From Desulfocapsa sp. (GTDB lineage Bacteria; Desulfobacterota; Desulfobulbia; Desulfobulbales; Desulfocapsaceae): a DNA stretch of 8,051 nt. Every line of letters begins with the position of its first letter. Position 1 is the stretch's first letter. Position numbers and translations under genes: made by a program. Below, one piece after another: positions 1 to 5,929 of the stretch. The stretch is from contig JAOZTO010000095.1 in the NCBI GenBank assembly GCA_029942265.1, positions 1-8,051 on the forward strand. The letters are read 5' to 3'. The notes under the pieces were generated by a model that made no database searches, was not told the DNA's origin, and saw nothing but the letters and a program-made list of their open reading frames with translations.

Positions 1-72
1 GCATTAAATCAACAGGCTCATAGATGGGGAAGTTATTTCGTCCCCGTTCCTAAGGGCCTGAACGAGCCATAA
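1..72 (+). CDS. C-terminal tail of an unidentified upstream gene (partial)
   Basis: Frame 1 is open from the first base of the window to a TAA stop at 70-72. It encodes 23 residues ending in ...WGSYFVPVPKGLNEP. The next gene, pabBC, starts nine bases after the stop, and its ribosome binding site overlaps the stop codon, so the two genes are probably co-transcribed. The tail is too short for me to name a family. It does not look like the C-terminus of PabA, the glutaminase partner that might be expected here, but I cannot exclude that. The case for a real gene is the open frame, the tight spacing and the shared orientation. Confidence 0.6.
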   Translation, partial: ALNQQAHRWGSYFVPVPKGLNEP

Positions 73-78
73 GGAAGG
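71..78 (+). promoter_or_regulatory. Ribosome binding site of pabBC, overlapping the upstream stop codon
   Basis: The purine run AAGGAAGG lies 3 bases ahead of the ATG at 82 (6 bases counted from AAGGA). It overlaps the TAA stop of the preceding frame. This supports the start chosen for pabBC and suggests translational coupling to the upstream gene. No separate promoter for pabBC is visible in the 81 bases available. Confidence 0.65.
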
Positions 79-81
79 TTT

Positions 82-2016
82 ATGAAAGTGTTGAAACAGA
101 AAGAACTCGATTCGTTGCTCTCCATGTTACAGAATGAGAAACAGTATGTATTTATGGATACGGCACGTACCGACTTAGAAAATGATCAATCATTTCTTTT
201 CTTAGAGCCGTTGAAACGACTCGATTTTCATGCAGGGGATGATCATGTAGCATTTATTTCTGAAATGGAAAATGCCCTTGCAGATGGTCTATATCTTGCG
301 GGGTGGATGAGTTATGAGTTCGGTTATTTACTTGAGCCAATTCTTGTAAATTTAATGCCACCGAGCGTCAATAAGAAAACTGTTCTTGCATCCTTTGGAG
401 TATTTACAGCCCCCCTCTCTTTTGATCATAAAACAGGTGAAACGTCATTTCCAATAGACACTGCTTTGCCGTCTCTGCCAGAGTATCAACTTGATGCACT
501 CTGTTTAAGCCAAGAGAAAGAAGAGTATATCGAGTCAATTCATACAATCAAAGAATATATTGCGGCTGGAGATACCTATCAGGTAAATTACACCCTGAAA
601 CTGCTGTTTGACTTTACTGGTTCTTCGCTTGCTTTTTACAGAGAGCTTCGCAGAAATCAATCTGTTGCTTATGGTGCGGTTTTACGTCTTGGCGCAGAAG
701 AGATTCTGTCTCTTTCTCCTGAGTTATTCTTTAAAGTAGATCAAAATTCTATTGATGTGTGCCCAATGAAAGGCACGATGAAAAGAGGGCGGACGCTTGA
801 TGAAGATTTGCAACTGAGTCAGCATTTGCGACACGATATCAAAAACAGAAGTGAAAATGTTATGATTGTTGATCTTTTACGCAATGATCTTGCTCGTTTT
901 TGCCATCAAAGCGGTAATGCTGAAGTCCAGACGAAATCTCTTTTTGATGTGGAACGGTATGAGAGTGTGTTGCAGATGACTTCAACAATTTGTGCTGAAA
1001 CAAATGAAAATGTGTTCCCCAAAAATTCGATTCTTAATTTTTTTAAAGCATTATTTCCATGCGGCTCAATAACCGGTGCGCCAAAAATACGAACTATGGA
1101 AATCATACGGGAACTTGAAGCGTCACCGCGCGGTGTGTACACAGGTGCTATCGGGTATTTTTCACCAAGTGGTCAGGGAGCATTTAACGTACCAATCCGC
1201 ACTATCCGCATTGCAGATGGAAAGGGGGAGATGGGAATTGGTGCAGGTATTATTCATGATTCAGATCCGGAACAGGAATGGGATGAGTGTCTTCTTAAAG
1301 CACATTTTCTTACCCGTTCAATTCCTGAGTTTCACCTTATTGAGACGCTACTATGGGAGCCGGAAACTGGATATTGGCTTCTTGCAGAGCATCTTAAACG
1401 TCTTGAAGAATCAGCTCGGTATTTTAATTTTGTCCATAAGAAGCAGGAAGTAGAATTGGCTCTGAAGAAGATTGTAATCAATTGTTTATTAAATACAGAG
1501 TGTCAAAAAGTTCGTTTATCTCTCCATAAAGATGGGAGGATAGAAGTGAGCTCTCAGTGTTGCGCTCCTCCAGTGAATCGGAGTGTACCCAAAATACATG
1601 TGCCGAAACAGGACGCATTGCATTGTATCAGTTTGTCTGAGAAAGTGGTCGATTCCTCATCGTACTGGTTTTTTCATAAGACCAGTAATCGTAAAATGTT
1701 TGACGACGAATTTGTAAAGGCAAAAGGTGCAGGTCTTTTTGATCTTATTTTTTTGAATGAAGATGATGAACTGACGGAGGGATGTATAACAAATATTATC
1801 GTTTTTGTTGATGGGCAGTATCTAACACCACCGCTCTCTTCCGGCTTATTGAACGGCACCATGCGTGAATATCTTCTTGCTGGTGATTCCTGTAACGTTT
1901 ATGAAGCACGTATTGATTATTCAATGCTCGTGCGAGCTGATGCGCTGTTTTGTTGCAATTCAGTGAGGGGTGTTGTTCAGGTTCGTTTTGTTGAACGTCA
2001 TCATTCCTGTTTGTAG
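82..2016 (+). CDS. pabBC: Bifunctional aminodeoxychorismate synthase component I / aminodeoxychorismate lyase (PabB-PabC fusion)
   Basis: This cytoplasmic enzyme of p-aminobenzoate and folate synthesis is 644 aa. The PabB half converts chorismate to 4-amino-4-deoxychorismate; the PabC half releases pyruvate to give p-aminobenzoate. Residues 1-140 resemble the N-terminal region of PabB/TrpE proteins, and about 145-410 form the chorismate-binding domain. SPE (E214) and PMKGT (K230) stand 16 residues apart, the same spacing as E. coli PabB E258 and K274. Lysine in PxKGT separates PabB from anthranilate synthase, which has alanine there. ENVMIVDLLRNDL (258-270) and SITGAPK (329-335) are further family motifs. 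Residues about 415-635 are a PLP fold-type IV domain with HKTSNR (predicted Schiff-base lysine K533), LTEGCITN (564-571) and a TPPLSSGLLNGTMR segment. Length matches known PabB-PabC fusions. The glutaminase partner PabA is not in the window. The 3' end overlaps the convergent permease gene by 16 bp. Confidence 0.93.
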   Translation: MKVLKQKELDSLLSMLQNEKQYVFMDTARTDLENDQSFLFLEPLKRLDFHAGDDHVAFISEMENALADGLYLAGWMSYEFGYLLEPILVNLMPPSVNKKTVLASFGVFTAPLSFDHKTGETSFPIDTALPSLPEYQLDALCLSQEKEEYIESIHTIKEYIAAGDTYQVNYTLKLLFDFTGSSLAFYRELRRNQSVAYGAVLRLGAEEILSLSPELFFKVDQNSIDVCPMKGTMKRGRTLDEDLQLSQHLRHDIKNRSENVMIVDLLRNDLARFCHQSGNAEVQTKSLFDVERYESVLQMTSTICAETNENVFPKNSILNFFKALFPCGSITGAPKIRTMEIIRELEASPRGVYTGAIGYFSPSGQGAFNVPIRTIRIADGKGEMGIGAGIIHDSDPEQEWDECLLKAHFLTRSIPEFHLIETLLWEPETGYWLLAEHLKRLEESARYFNFVHKKQEVELALKKIVINCLLNTECQKVRLSLHKDGRIEVSSQCCAPPVNRSVPKIHVPKQDALHCISLSEKVVDSSSYWFFHKTSNRKMFDDEFVKAKGAGLFDLIFLNEDDELTEGCITNIIVFVDGQYLTPPLSSGLLNGTMREYLLAGDSCNVYEARIDYSMLVRADALFCCNSVRGVVQVRFVERHHSCL

Positions 2017-2984
2017 CTTTTCCCTATTGCTTTTGGTGCACGGGACATAAATAATTTACCAATAAATCTCTGGAATGAATTTTCATTATAGCCCTGTTTT
2101 CTGCTTTTACGTGTCGAGTAGTGCATAAAAATCAGAGTGAAAATCATTAGTGGAAACGGAGCAGTTTGGAATACTTGTGCAGGAACTCCAGGGAAAAGAT
2201 CCTGAAGCCCTATACCACTCACCTGAAGAAAAGCAAAGAGCATGGCACCGAGTGCAACACGCATTGGGTGCCATCCACCAAATATCACAAGTGCAAGAGC
2301 AATCCAGCCGATTCCTTCTGCTCCTTGGGGGCGTCCCCAGCCAGGTTTAAGAGAGAGTGAATAAGCAGCGCCGCCGATACCAACCAGAAATGCTCCAACA
2401 AGAACTGCCCACATTTGAATCTTACTGGGATTGAGTCCTCTGGCAAAAGATGCTGCCGGGTTTTCTCCAACAGAACGTAAGCAAAGACCGGCTTTACTGA
2501 ATGTGAAAAAATAGTAAAGCAGGAAAACCAACAATAGAGCAAACCACACTGTGAGTGGCTGTGTCATGATGGTTTGCAAAGATGAAGGGAGTATATCGTG
2601 CAGGGGAGGTTTGCTTTCAAGCAATGTTGGTCCTTGTACTCTGCTGTAAGGGTTTCCAAGAAAATAGGCCAGATCACGACAGAGCAGTGCTAGGGCGAAC
2701 CCAACTGCAACCTGAGACAGGTGGAGATAAATGCTGAAGTATCCAACCAACACACCTGTGAGCATACCGGCAAATCCGCCTGCCAGGAAACCAAGTGTTA
2801 GCGAACCTGTTTCTTTGGCGACAACAAAAGCTGCCATTGCAGAAAAAAGAACAACACCATCGAGTGAAAGATTAATCACACCACTTTTTTCAGCGAGTGT
2901 TTCACCAAGTGCAATAATTATAAGTGGGGCGCTTGCGGCAAGTACAGATGCAATAAGCACCGGAAAAGAAAGATCACCTAACAT
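2001..2984 (-). CDS. ABC transporter permease, BMP/nucleoside type, second permease (NupQ/BmpC-like)
   Basis: This inner-membrane subunit of a BMP-type ABC importer is 327 aa and belongs to the BPD_transp_2 family. It is strongly hydrophobic, with several apparent membrane segments, for example near residues 8-27, 44-58, 64-85, 144-162, 190-210, 226-237 and 243-258. Family motifs include GETLAEKSGVINLSLDG (27-43), which resembles the GERxGVxNxGxEG motif of these permeases, VGENPAAS (172-179), and GIGWIALALVIFGGWHP (224-240). The start has a GAGG ribosome binding site about 6 bases upstream. It follows the first permease gene by 157 bp, a gap filled by a palindromic element; such permease genes are usually adjacent. 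After the last hydrophobic segment, residues from about 290 form a basic tail of nearly 40 residues that looks long for the family. Its final codons overlap the 3' end of pabBC on the other strand. Purine or nucleoside specificity is inferred from the family only. Confidence 0.9.
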   Translation of the reverse strand: MLGDLSFPVLIASVLAASAPLIIIALGETLAEKSGVINLSLDGVVLFSAMAAFVVAKETGSLTLGFLAGGFAGMLTGVLVGYFSIYLHLSQVAVGFALALLCRDLAYFLGNPYSRVQGPTLLESKPPLHDILPSSLQTIMTQPLTVWFALLLVFLLYYFFTFSKAGLCLRSVGENPAASFARGLNPSKIQMWAVLVGAFLVGIGGAAYSLSLKPGWGRPQGAEGIGWIALALVIFGGWHPMRVALGAMLFAFLQVSGIGLQDLFPGVPAQVFQTAPFPLMIFTLIFMHYSTRKSRKQGYNENSFQRFIGKLFMSRAPKAIGKSYKQE

Positions 2985-3012
2985 GACAACCTCGTAAAAA
3001 GGTCAAATTTGA

Positions 3013-3139
3013 GATGGCTAAGTAAAAAACTCCATATGCGAGGCGCGTATTTTTCGATTAATTTCAGCGTACTAGAGTACGTTGAAATTAATTGAAAAAT
3101 GTAGCAACGAAGCAGATGGAGAGTTTTTGCGACGCCATC
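3013..3139. repeat. 127-bp palindromic intergenic element between the two permease genes
   Basis: The core arms at 3050-3073 and 3076-3099 are 24 bases each. They are complementary with 22 Watson-Crick pairs and two G-T pairs, around the centre GTACTAGAGTAC. The symmetry continues outward with interruptions: AAAAACTC (3025-3032) mirrors GAGTTTTT (3121-3128), and GATGGC (3013-3018) mirrors GCCATC (3134-3139). The element fills almost the whole 157-bp gap between the permease genes, and its right end abuts the stop codon of the first permease. Layered terminal and core inverted repeats suggest a dispersed REP- or MITE-like repeat rather than a simple terminator. I see no clear target duplication, so the exact ends are uncertain. 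As RNA it could form a long hairpin and affect readthrough or mRNA stability. Confidence 0.75.
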
Positions 3140-3141
3140 AA

Positions 3142-4158
3142 TCATGACTGTTTCCTTTTCTGTCTGAGTCCTAATATTAGCAATGCACTAAGTACACAAC
3201 AGCCTTGAATAACACCTGATAGTGCCGAGTCAAGTTGAAGCACTATCGGGAGCTGGATGGCACCAACATTTAAACTGGCAAAAAACAGAGCTAAAAATGG
3301 AATAAGAATAATCCGGTAACCAGAGAGCATCACAAGTAAAAGTGCCAGATATCCATATCCACTGGAGATAGATGGGATAAGACGATGATATACGGCGGTA
3401 ACCTGAAGAAAACCTGCAAGTCCTGCACATCCGCCAGCAATAATGATTGATTGCAGGTAGTAGCGTTCTGGAGAAGTTGCATAAAGCAATGCTGCTTTGG
3501 GATTCTGTCCGATTGCTTTTAATTTAATCCCCATACGGCTTTTTTCAAGAAAAAGCCATGTGAGTATCAGTACGGCAACAGCAATTATTACACCAGCTGT
3601 TGCCACACGCCAGCCAGGAAAAGTGCTAAGCCAGAGGTCTCGTGGAAGTAACTCTGTACCGCTCATGGAAGCAATTCCAGGACGTTTCCAAGGGCCAAAT
3701 ATGAGCCAGAGAATAAATCCCTGAGCCACAAAATTAAGACCAAGGCCTCCAAAGATTTCGTGAACTCCGCCTCGGGTTTTGAGTCCACCTGCAAGTAATC
3801 CCCATAGTCCGCCACCAAGAAACGATGCAAAGAATGCAAGGGTGAGAATAAGAGCGGGATGCTCAATTCCAGGGATGCGTAGAGCCGCCATTGCGCCAAT
3901 GGCTCCCATGGTCACCTGGCCTTCAATGCCGATATTCCAGAGATTTGCCCTAAAGGTATAAATCAGGCCGCATGAGCAGAGCATTAGAGGAACCCAGACA
4001 GATAATACCTGGCTTATTTTTGAAGTGGATGCAAAAGCGCCAAGCCAGATGTTTTTAAATGATGCAAGGACAGGAGCTCCAGCAATAAGTAGTACAAGAG
4101 CGGTAAACCCAAAAACAAGAAGGCTACCTAAAAGGATGTCGAGGCTGAGTCTTTTCAT
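3142..4158 (-). CDS. ABC transporter permease, BMP/nucleoside type, first permease (NupP/BmpB-like)
   Basis: This inner-membrane subunit is 338 aa, in the BPD_transp_2 family. Hydrophobic segments are visible near residues 8-30, 52-67, 82-94, 102-126, 138-154, 186-204, 236-253, 266-279, 283-296 and 314-331. The segment YTFRANLWNIGIEGQ (67-81) is the family's FNIGxEGQ-type motif, and KTRGGVHEIFGGLGLNFVA (127-145) matches its conserved cytoplasmic loop. AIGQNPKAA (215-223) is the loop likely to contact the ATPase. The ATG overlaps the TGA of the ATPase gene by four bases (ATGA at 4155-4158), with GAGG about 8 bases upstream, so translation is probably coupled. It should form a heterodimer with the permease encoded at 2001-2984. 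The gene ends at the edge of the palindromic element. Confidence 0.92.
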   Translation of the reverse strand: MKRLSLDILLGSLLVFGFTALVLLIAGAPVLASFKNIWLGAFASTSKISQVLSVWVPLMLCSCGLIYTFRANLWNIGIEGQVTMGAIGAMAALRIPGIEHPALILTLAFFASFLGGGLWGLLAGGLKTRGGVHEIFGGLGLNFVAQGFILWLIFGPWKRPGIASMSGTELLPRDLWLSTFPGWRVATAGVIIAVAVLILTWLFLEKSRMGIKLKAIGQNPKAALLYATSPERYYLQSIIIAGGCAGLAGFLQVTAVYHRLIPSISSGYGYLALLLVMLSGYRIILIPFLALFFASLNVGAIQLPIVLQLDSALSGVIQGCCVLSALLILGLRQKRKQS

Positions 4159-5627
4159 TGAATAGCCTCTTTCATTCCTGTCATTGCAGTAGCAACAGCA
4201 TTATGGCTGGTTTCGTTGACAGCTTTATCCATCACAATTTCACCATCATGAAAAACAATAATTCTGTCACTGTAGTGGAGAATTTCATCTAACTCAGGAG
4301 AGGAAAAAAGAATGGCTGTTTTAGGACTGAGGGTGTTTAAAAGATAGTGCCAGACCCATTGACCAGAACGAATATCTAGCCCTCTCGTTGGGTTTTCAAG
4401 AAGTACTAGGCGTGAATGGGGATTGAGAAGGGCTAATAAAAGTCGTTGTTGGTTGCCTCCTGACAGATCCTGAGCAGTATCTTCGGGATTTCCTTTAATG
4501 GAAAATTCCCTGATACCGTTTTTTGCAAGAGTTTGTGCTTTTTTTATTGAACGCCAGAATGAGCTCTGCCTGCCCCTTAAACTGAAATGATCGCTCAAAC
4601 TCATATCAGCGAAAAGCGCTTCTTCAAGTCTATCTGCTGGAAGAAAAGACACATCAAGTTTTTGAGCTTGTTGACTTGCGCTATTGCTTTTAGGAAGTGT
4701 GTTGCCAAAAAGCTGTACATTGCCTTTGTTAGGGATTGCAAGACCTGCCGCAAGTCGTAACAAAGTCGATTGTCCAGCTCCGTCCAGCCCGGCAAGACCT
4801 ATGACTTCTCCTTCATTTACAGCAACAACACAGTGTTGCAATCCTTGACGTTCTCCTGTTGCTTCAACATTTTCAAACAGGAGAATTGACGATCCTTGTG
4901 TTCTGCAATGAGTTTTGTTTTTTTGCTCAGGTACAGAACCAAACATCGCAGTGAGGAGTTCAGGAAAATGAAACGGCGCATGTGCATGATGAGTAATTCG
5001 TCCATGGCGCAGTACTGTGACCTCACTGCAAAGGCTTGCTACCTCCTCAAGTTTATGGGAGACAAGCAGGATATTCATTCCGTCAGCAGCGAGTTGCTGG
5101 AGAGCTGGAAACAGTGCTTCTTTTTGAGCTGGTGAGATTCCGGTTGTTGGTTCGTCCAGAATAAGAATGCGGGTTTTGCAGTGAATAAGCCGTAATAATT
5201 CGATCTGTTGACGTTCGCCAACGGTGAGTTGTTCAACAAGACGGTCTGGATCAAGGTGAAATCCAAAGCGAATAGTTAATGTTTCAAGTGAGAAACGTAA
5301 TTCTCGTCTGCCTTGGTACGGACTGCCCAAAGAAAAATTTTCAAGAACCGTAAGGGGGGTAAAATCCATGGGTTCCTGGTAGAGCATACCAATTCCATGT
5401 TTTGATGCCTGCCTTGGGTCATTTAGCTGTATTTCGGAGCCATCAATAAGTATTTTACCACCGGATTTGGATTGGTAACCGGTAAGAATCTTCATCAGTG
5501 TTGATTTACCAGCACCGTTTTCACCGATTAGTCCATGGATCGTTCCGGAATGCGCAGTAAGAGTCACGTCGGTTAATGCTTTGACCGATCCGAAATTTTT
5601 GGAAATATTTTGGAATTTTACATCCAT
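4155..5627 (-). CDS. ABC transporter ATP-binding protein, two tandem nucleotide-binding domains (BMP/nucleoside importer)
   Basis: This is a 490-aa cytoplasmic ATPase of the duplicated type found in ribose- and nucleoside-type importers (RbsA/NupO-like). NBD1 looks intact: Walker A GENGAGKST (35-43), Q-loop Q84, signature LTVGERQQ (134-141), Walker B ILILDEPT (154-161) and switch histidine H191. NBD2 is degenerate. Its Walker A reads GLDGAGQST (280-288) with Q286 in place of the lysine, its Walker B region reads LLENPTRGLD (409-418), and a serine (S443, in SSPELDE) replaces the H-loop histidine. Its signature LSGGNQQR (388-395) is kept. This asymmetry is usual for the family and suggests one main hydrolysis site. 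The ATG at 5627 has no clear Shine-Dalgarno sequence and no in-frame ATG or GTG upstream before a TAG stop. The 301-bp gap to the binding-protein gene contains a MITE. Confidence 0.94.
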   Translation of the reverse strand: MDVKFQNISKNFGSVKALTDVTLTAHSGTIHGLIGENGAGKSTLMKILTGYQSKSGGKILIDGSEIQLNDPRQASKHGIGMLYQEPMDFTPLTVLENFSLGSPYQGRRELRFSLETLTIRFGFHLDPDRLVEQLTVGERQQIELLRLIHCKTRILILDEPTTGISPAQKEALFPALQQLAADGMNILLVSHKLEEVASLCSEVTVLRHGRITHHAHAPFHFPELLTAMFGSVPEQKNKTHCRTQGSSILLFENVEATGERQGLQHCVVAVNEGEVIGLAGLDGAGQSTLLRLAAGLAIPNKGNVQLFGNTLPKSNSASQQAQKLDVSFLPADRLEEALFADMSLSDHFSLRGRQSSFWRSIKKAQTLAKNGIREFSIKGNPEDTAQDLSGGNQQRLLLALLNPHSRLVLLENPTRGLDIRSGQWVWHYLLNTLSPKTAILFSSPELDEILHYSDRIIVFHDGEIVMDKAVNETSHNAVATAMTGMKEAIQ

Positions 5628-5654
5628 GGCAGTGAAAATTGAAAGTGGTAAAAG

Positions 5655-5683
5655 TGTGTTGAATCTCGAGTAGAAAATGTCAA
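5655..5683 (-). promoter_or_regulatory. Weak candidate promoter for the ATPase-permease genes
   Basis: On the minus strand a perfect TTGACA (5683-5678) lies about 50 bases ahead of the ATPase start. At 17 bp spacing the -10 position reads AACACA, and at 19 bp CACACT, both poor matches to TATAAT. The call rests on the -35 box alone. A local promoter would make sense because the MITE separates this half of the operon from the binding-protein gene. Confidence 0.2.
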
Positions 5684-5753
5684 ATAACTAGAACTCCCAA
5701 GAGGTCATTCTTAGACAATCAGGTTGGTATTCGAAATAAAAAACTCGAGATTC
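5661..5753. repeat. 11-bp perfect inverted repeat with CTCGAG cores
   Basis: GAATCTCGAGT at 5661-5671 is the exact reverse complement of ACTCGAGATTC at 5743-5753. Each arm contains the self-complementary hexamer CTCGAG, and the arm centres are 82 bp apart. The left arm sits between the TTGACA box and any -10 element, where an operator could sit. It may be a paired protein-binding site or the ends of an older small insertion. Function is not established. Confidence 0.45.
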
Positions 5754-5765
5754 TATGGGTAGTAC

Positions 5766-5773
5766 TATTTAGA
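5766..5773. repeat. Left target site duplication of the MITE
   Basis: TATTTAGA here is repeated exactly at 5930-5937, directly outside the two ends of the 156-bp element. The match extends to 11 bases (TACTATTTAGA at 5763-5773 and 5927-5937) because the element happens to end in TAC, the same three bases that precede the left copy. Confidence 0.85.
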
Positions 5774-5929
5774 GTAAGCGTCCAATTAACCGCACCTTGC
5801 TTTATCAAACGCCTGTCCCTGTAAGTGTTTCAGGGACGCCGCCATGTGCGATCTCGAAGTGCACGATAATACATGTTAGTATATCGGGTGCTTCGAGATC
5901 GTGCAGGGTGGTGTTCATGGAGCGCTTAC
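5774..5929. mobile_element. IS66-type MITE, 156 bp, with 8-bp target site duplication
   Basis: The left end GTAAGCGTCCA (5774-5784) and the right end, read inward on the other strand, GTAAGCGCTCCA (5929-5918), match except for one extra base. The sequence TATTTAGA flanks the element exactly at 5766-5773 and 5930-5937. GTAA-starting ends and 8-bp duplications are the known hallmarks of the IS66 family. The element has no transposase frame, so it would need an enzyme supplied in trans. Inside are a hairpin (GTCCCTG at 5815-5821 with CAGGGAC at 5831-5837) and a longer stem (5846-5868 with 5882-5904). The long stem has 22 of 23 positions paired on the plus strand, counting G-U pairs. It lies at the 3' end of the binding-protein gene and supplies the last base of its stop codon. 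Confidence 0.85.

Larger units (their letters stand above)
5628..5773. other. Intergenic stretch between the ATPase gene and the MITE
   Basis: This is the ancestral part of the 301-bp gene-free gap; the MITE at 5774-5929 fills the rest. It contains the inverted repeat arms at 5661-5671 and 5743-5753 and a TTGACA box on the minus strand at 5678-5683, each listed separately. I found no open frame with a credible start, no tRNA-like structure and no hairpin directly followed by a T-run. Confidence 0.5.

Noticed and set aside
906..1142. Minus-strand 78-aa open frame inside pabBC
   Set aside because: It lies fully within the chorismate-binding domain of pabBC, resembles no family, and has no ribosome binding site of note.
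1076..1453. Plus-strand 125-aa open frame in a second frame of pabBC
   Set aside because: pabBC is intact and full of family motifs across this stretch, so the second frame is a shadow.
3050..3099. Palindrome core as an ordinary rho-independent terminator
   Set aside because: The stem is AT-rich and 24 bp long, and is not followed directly by a T-run on either strand. The layered mirrored flanks fit a dispersed repeat better. Some effect on transcription is still possible.
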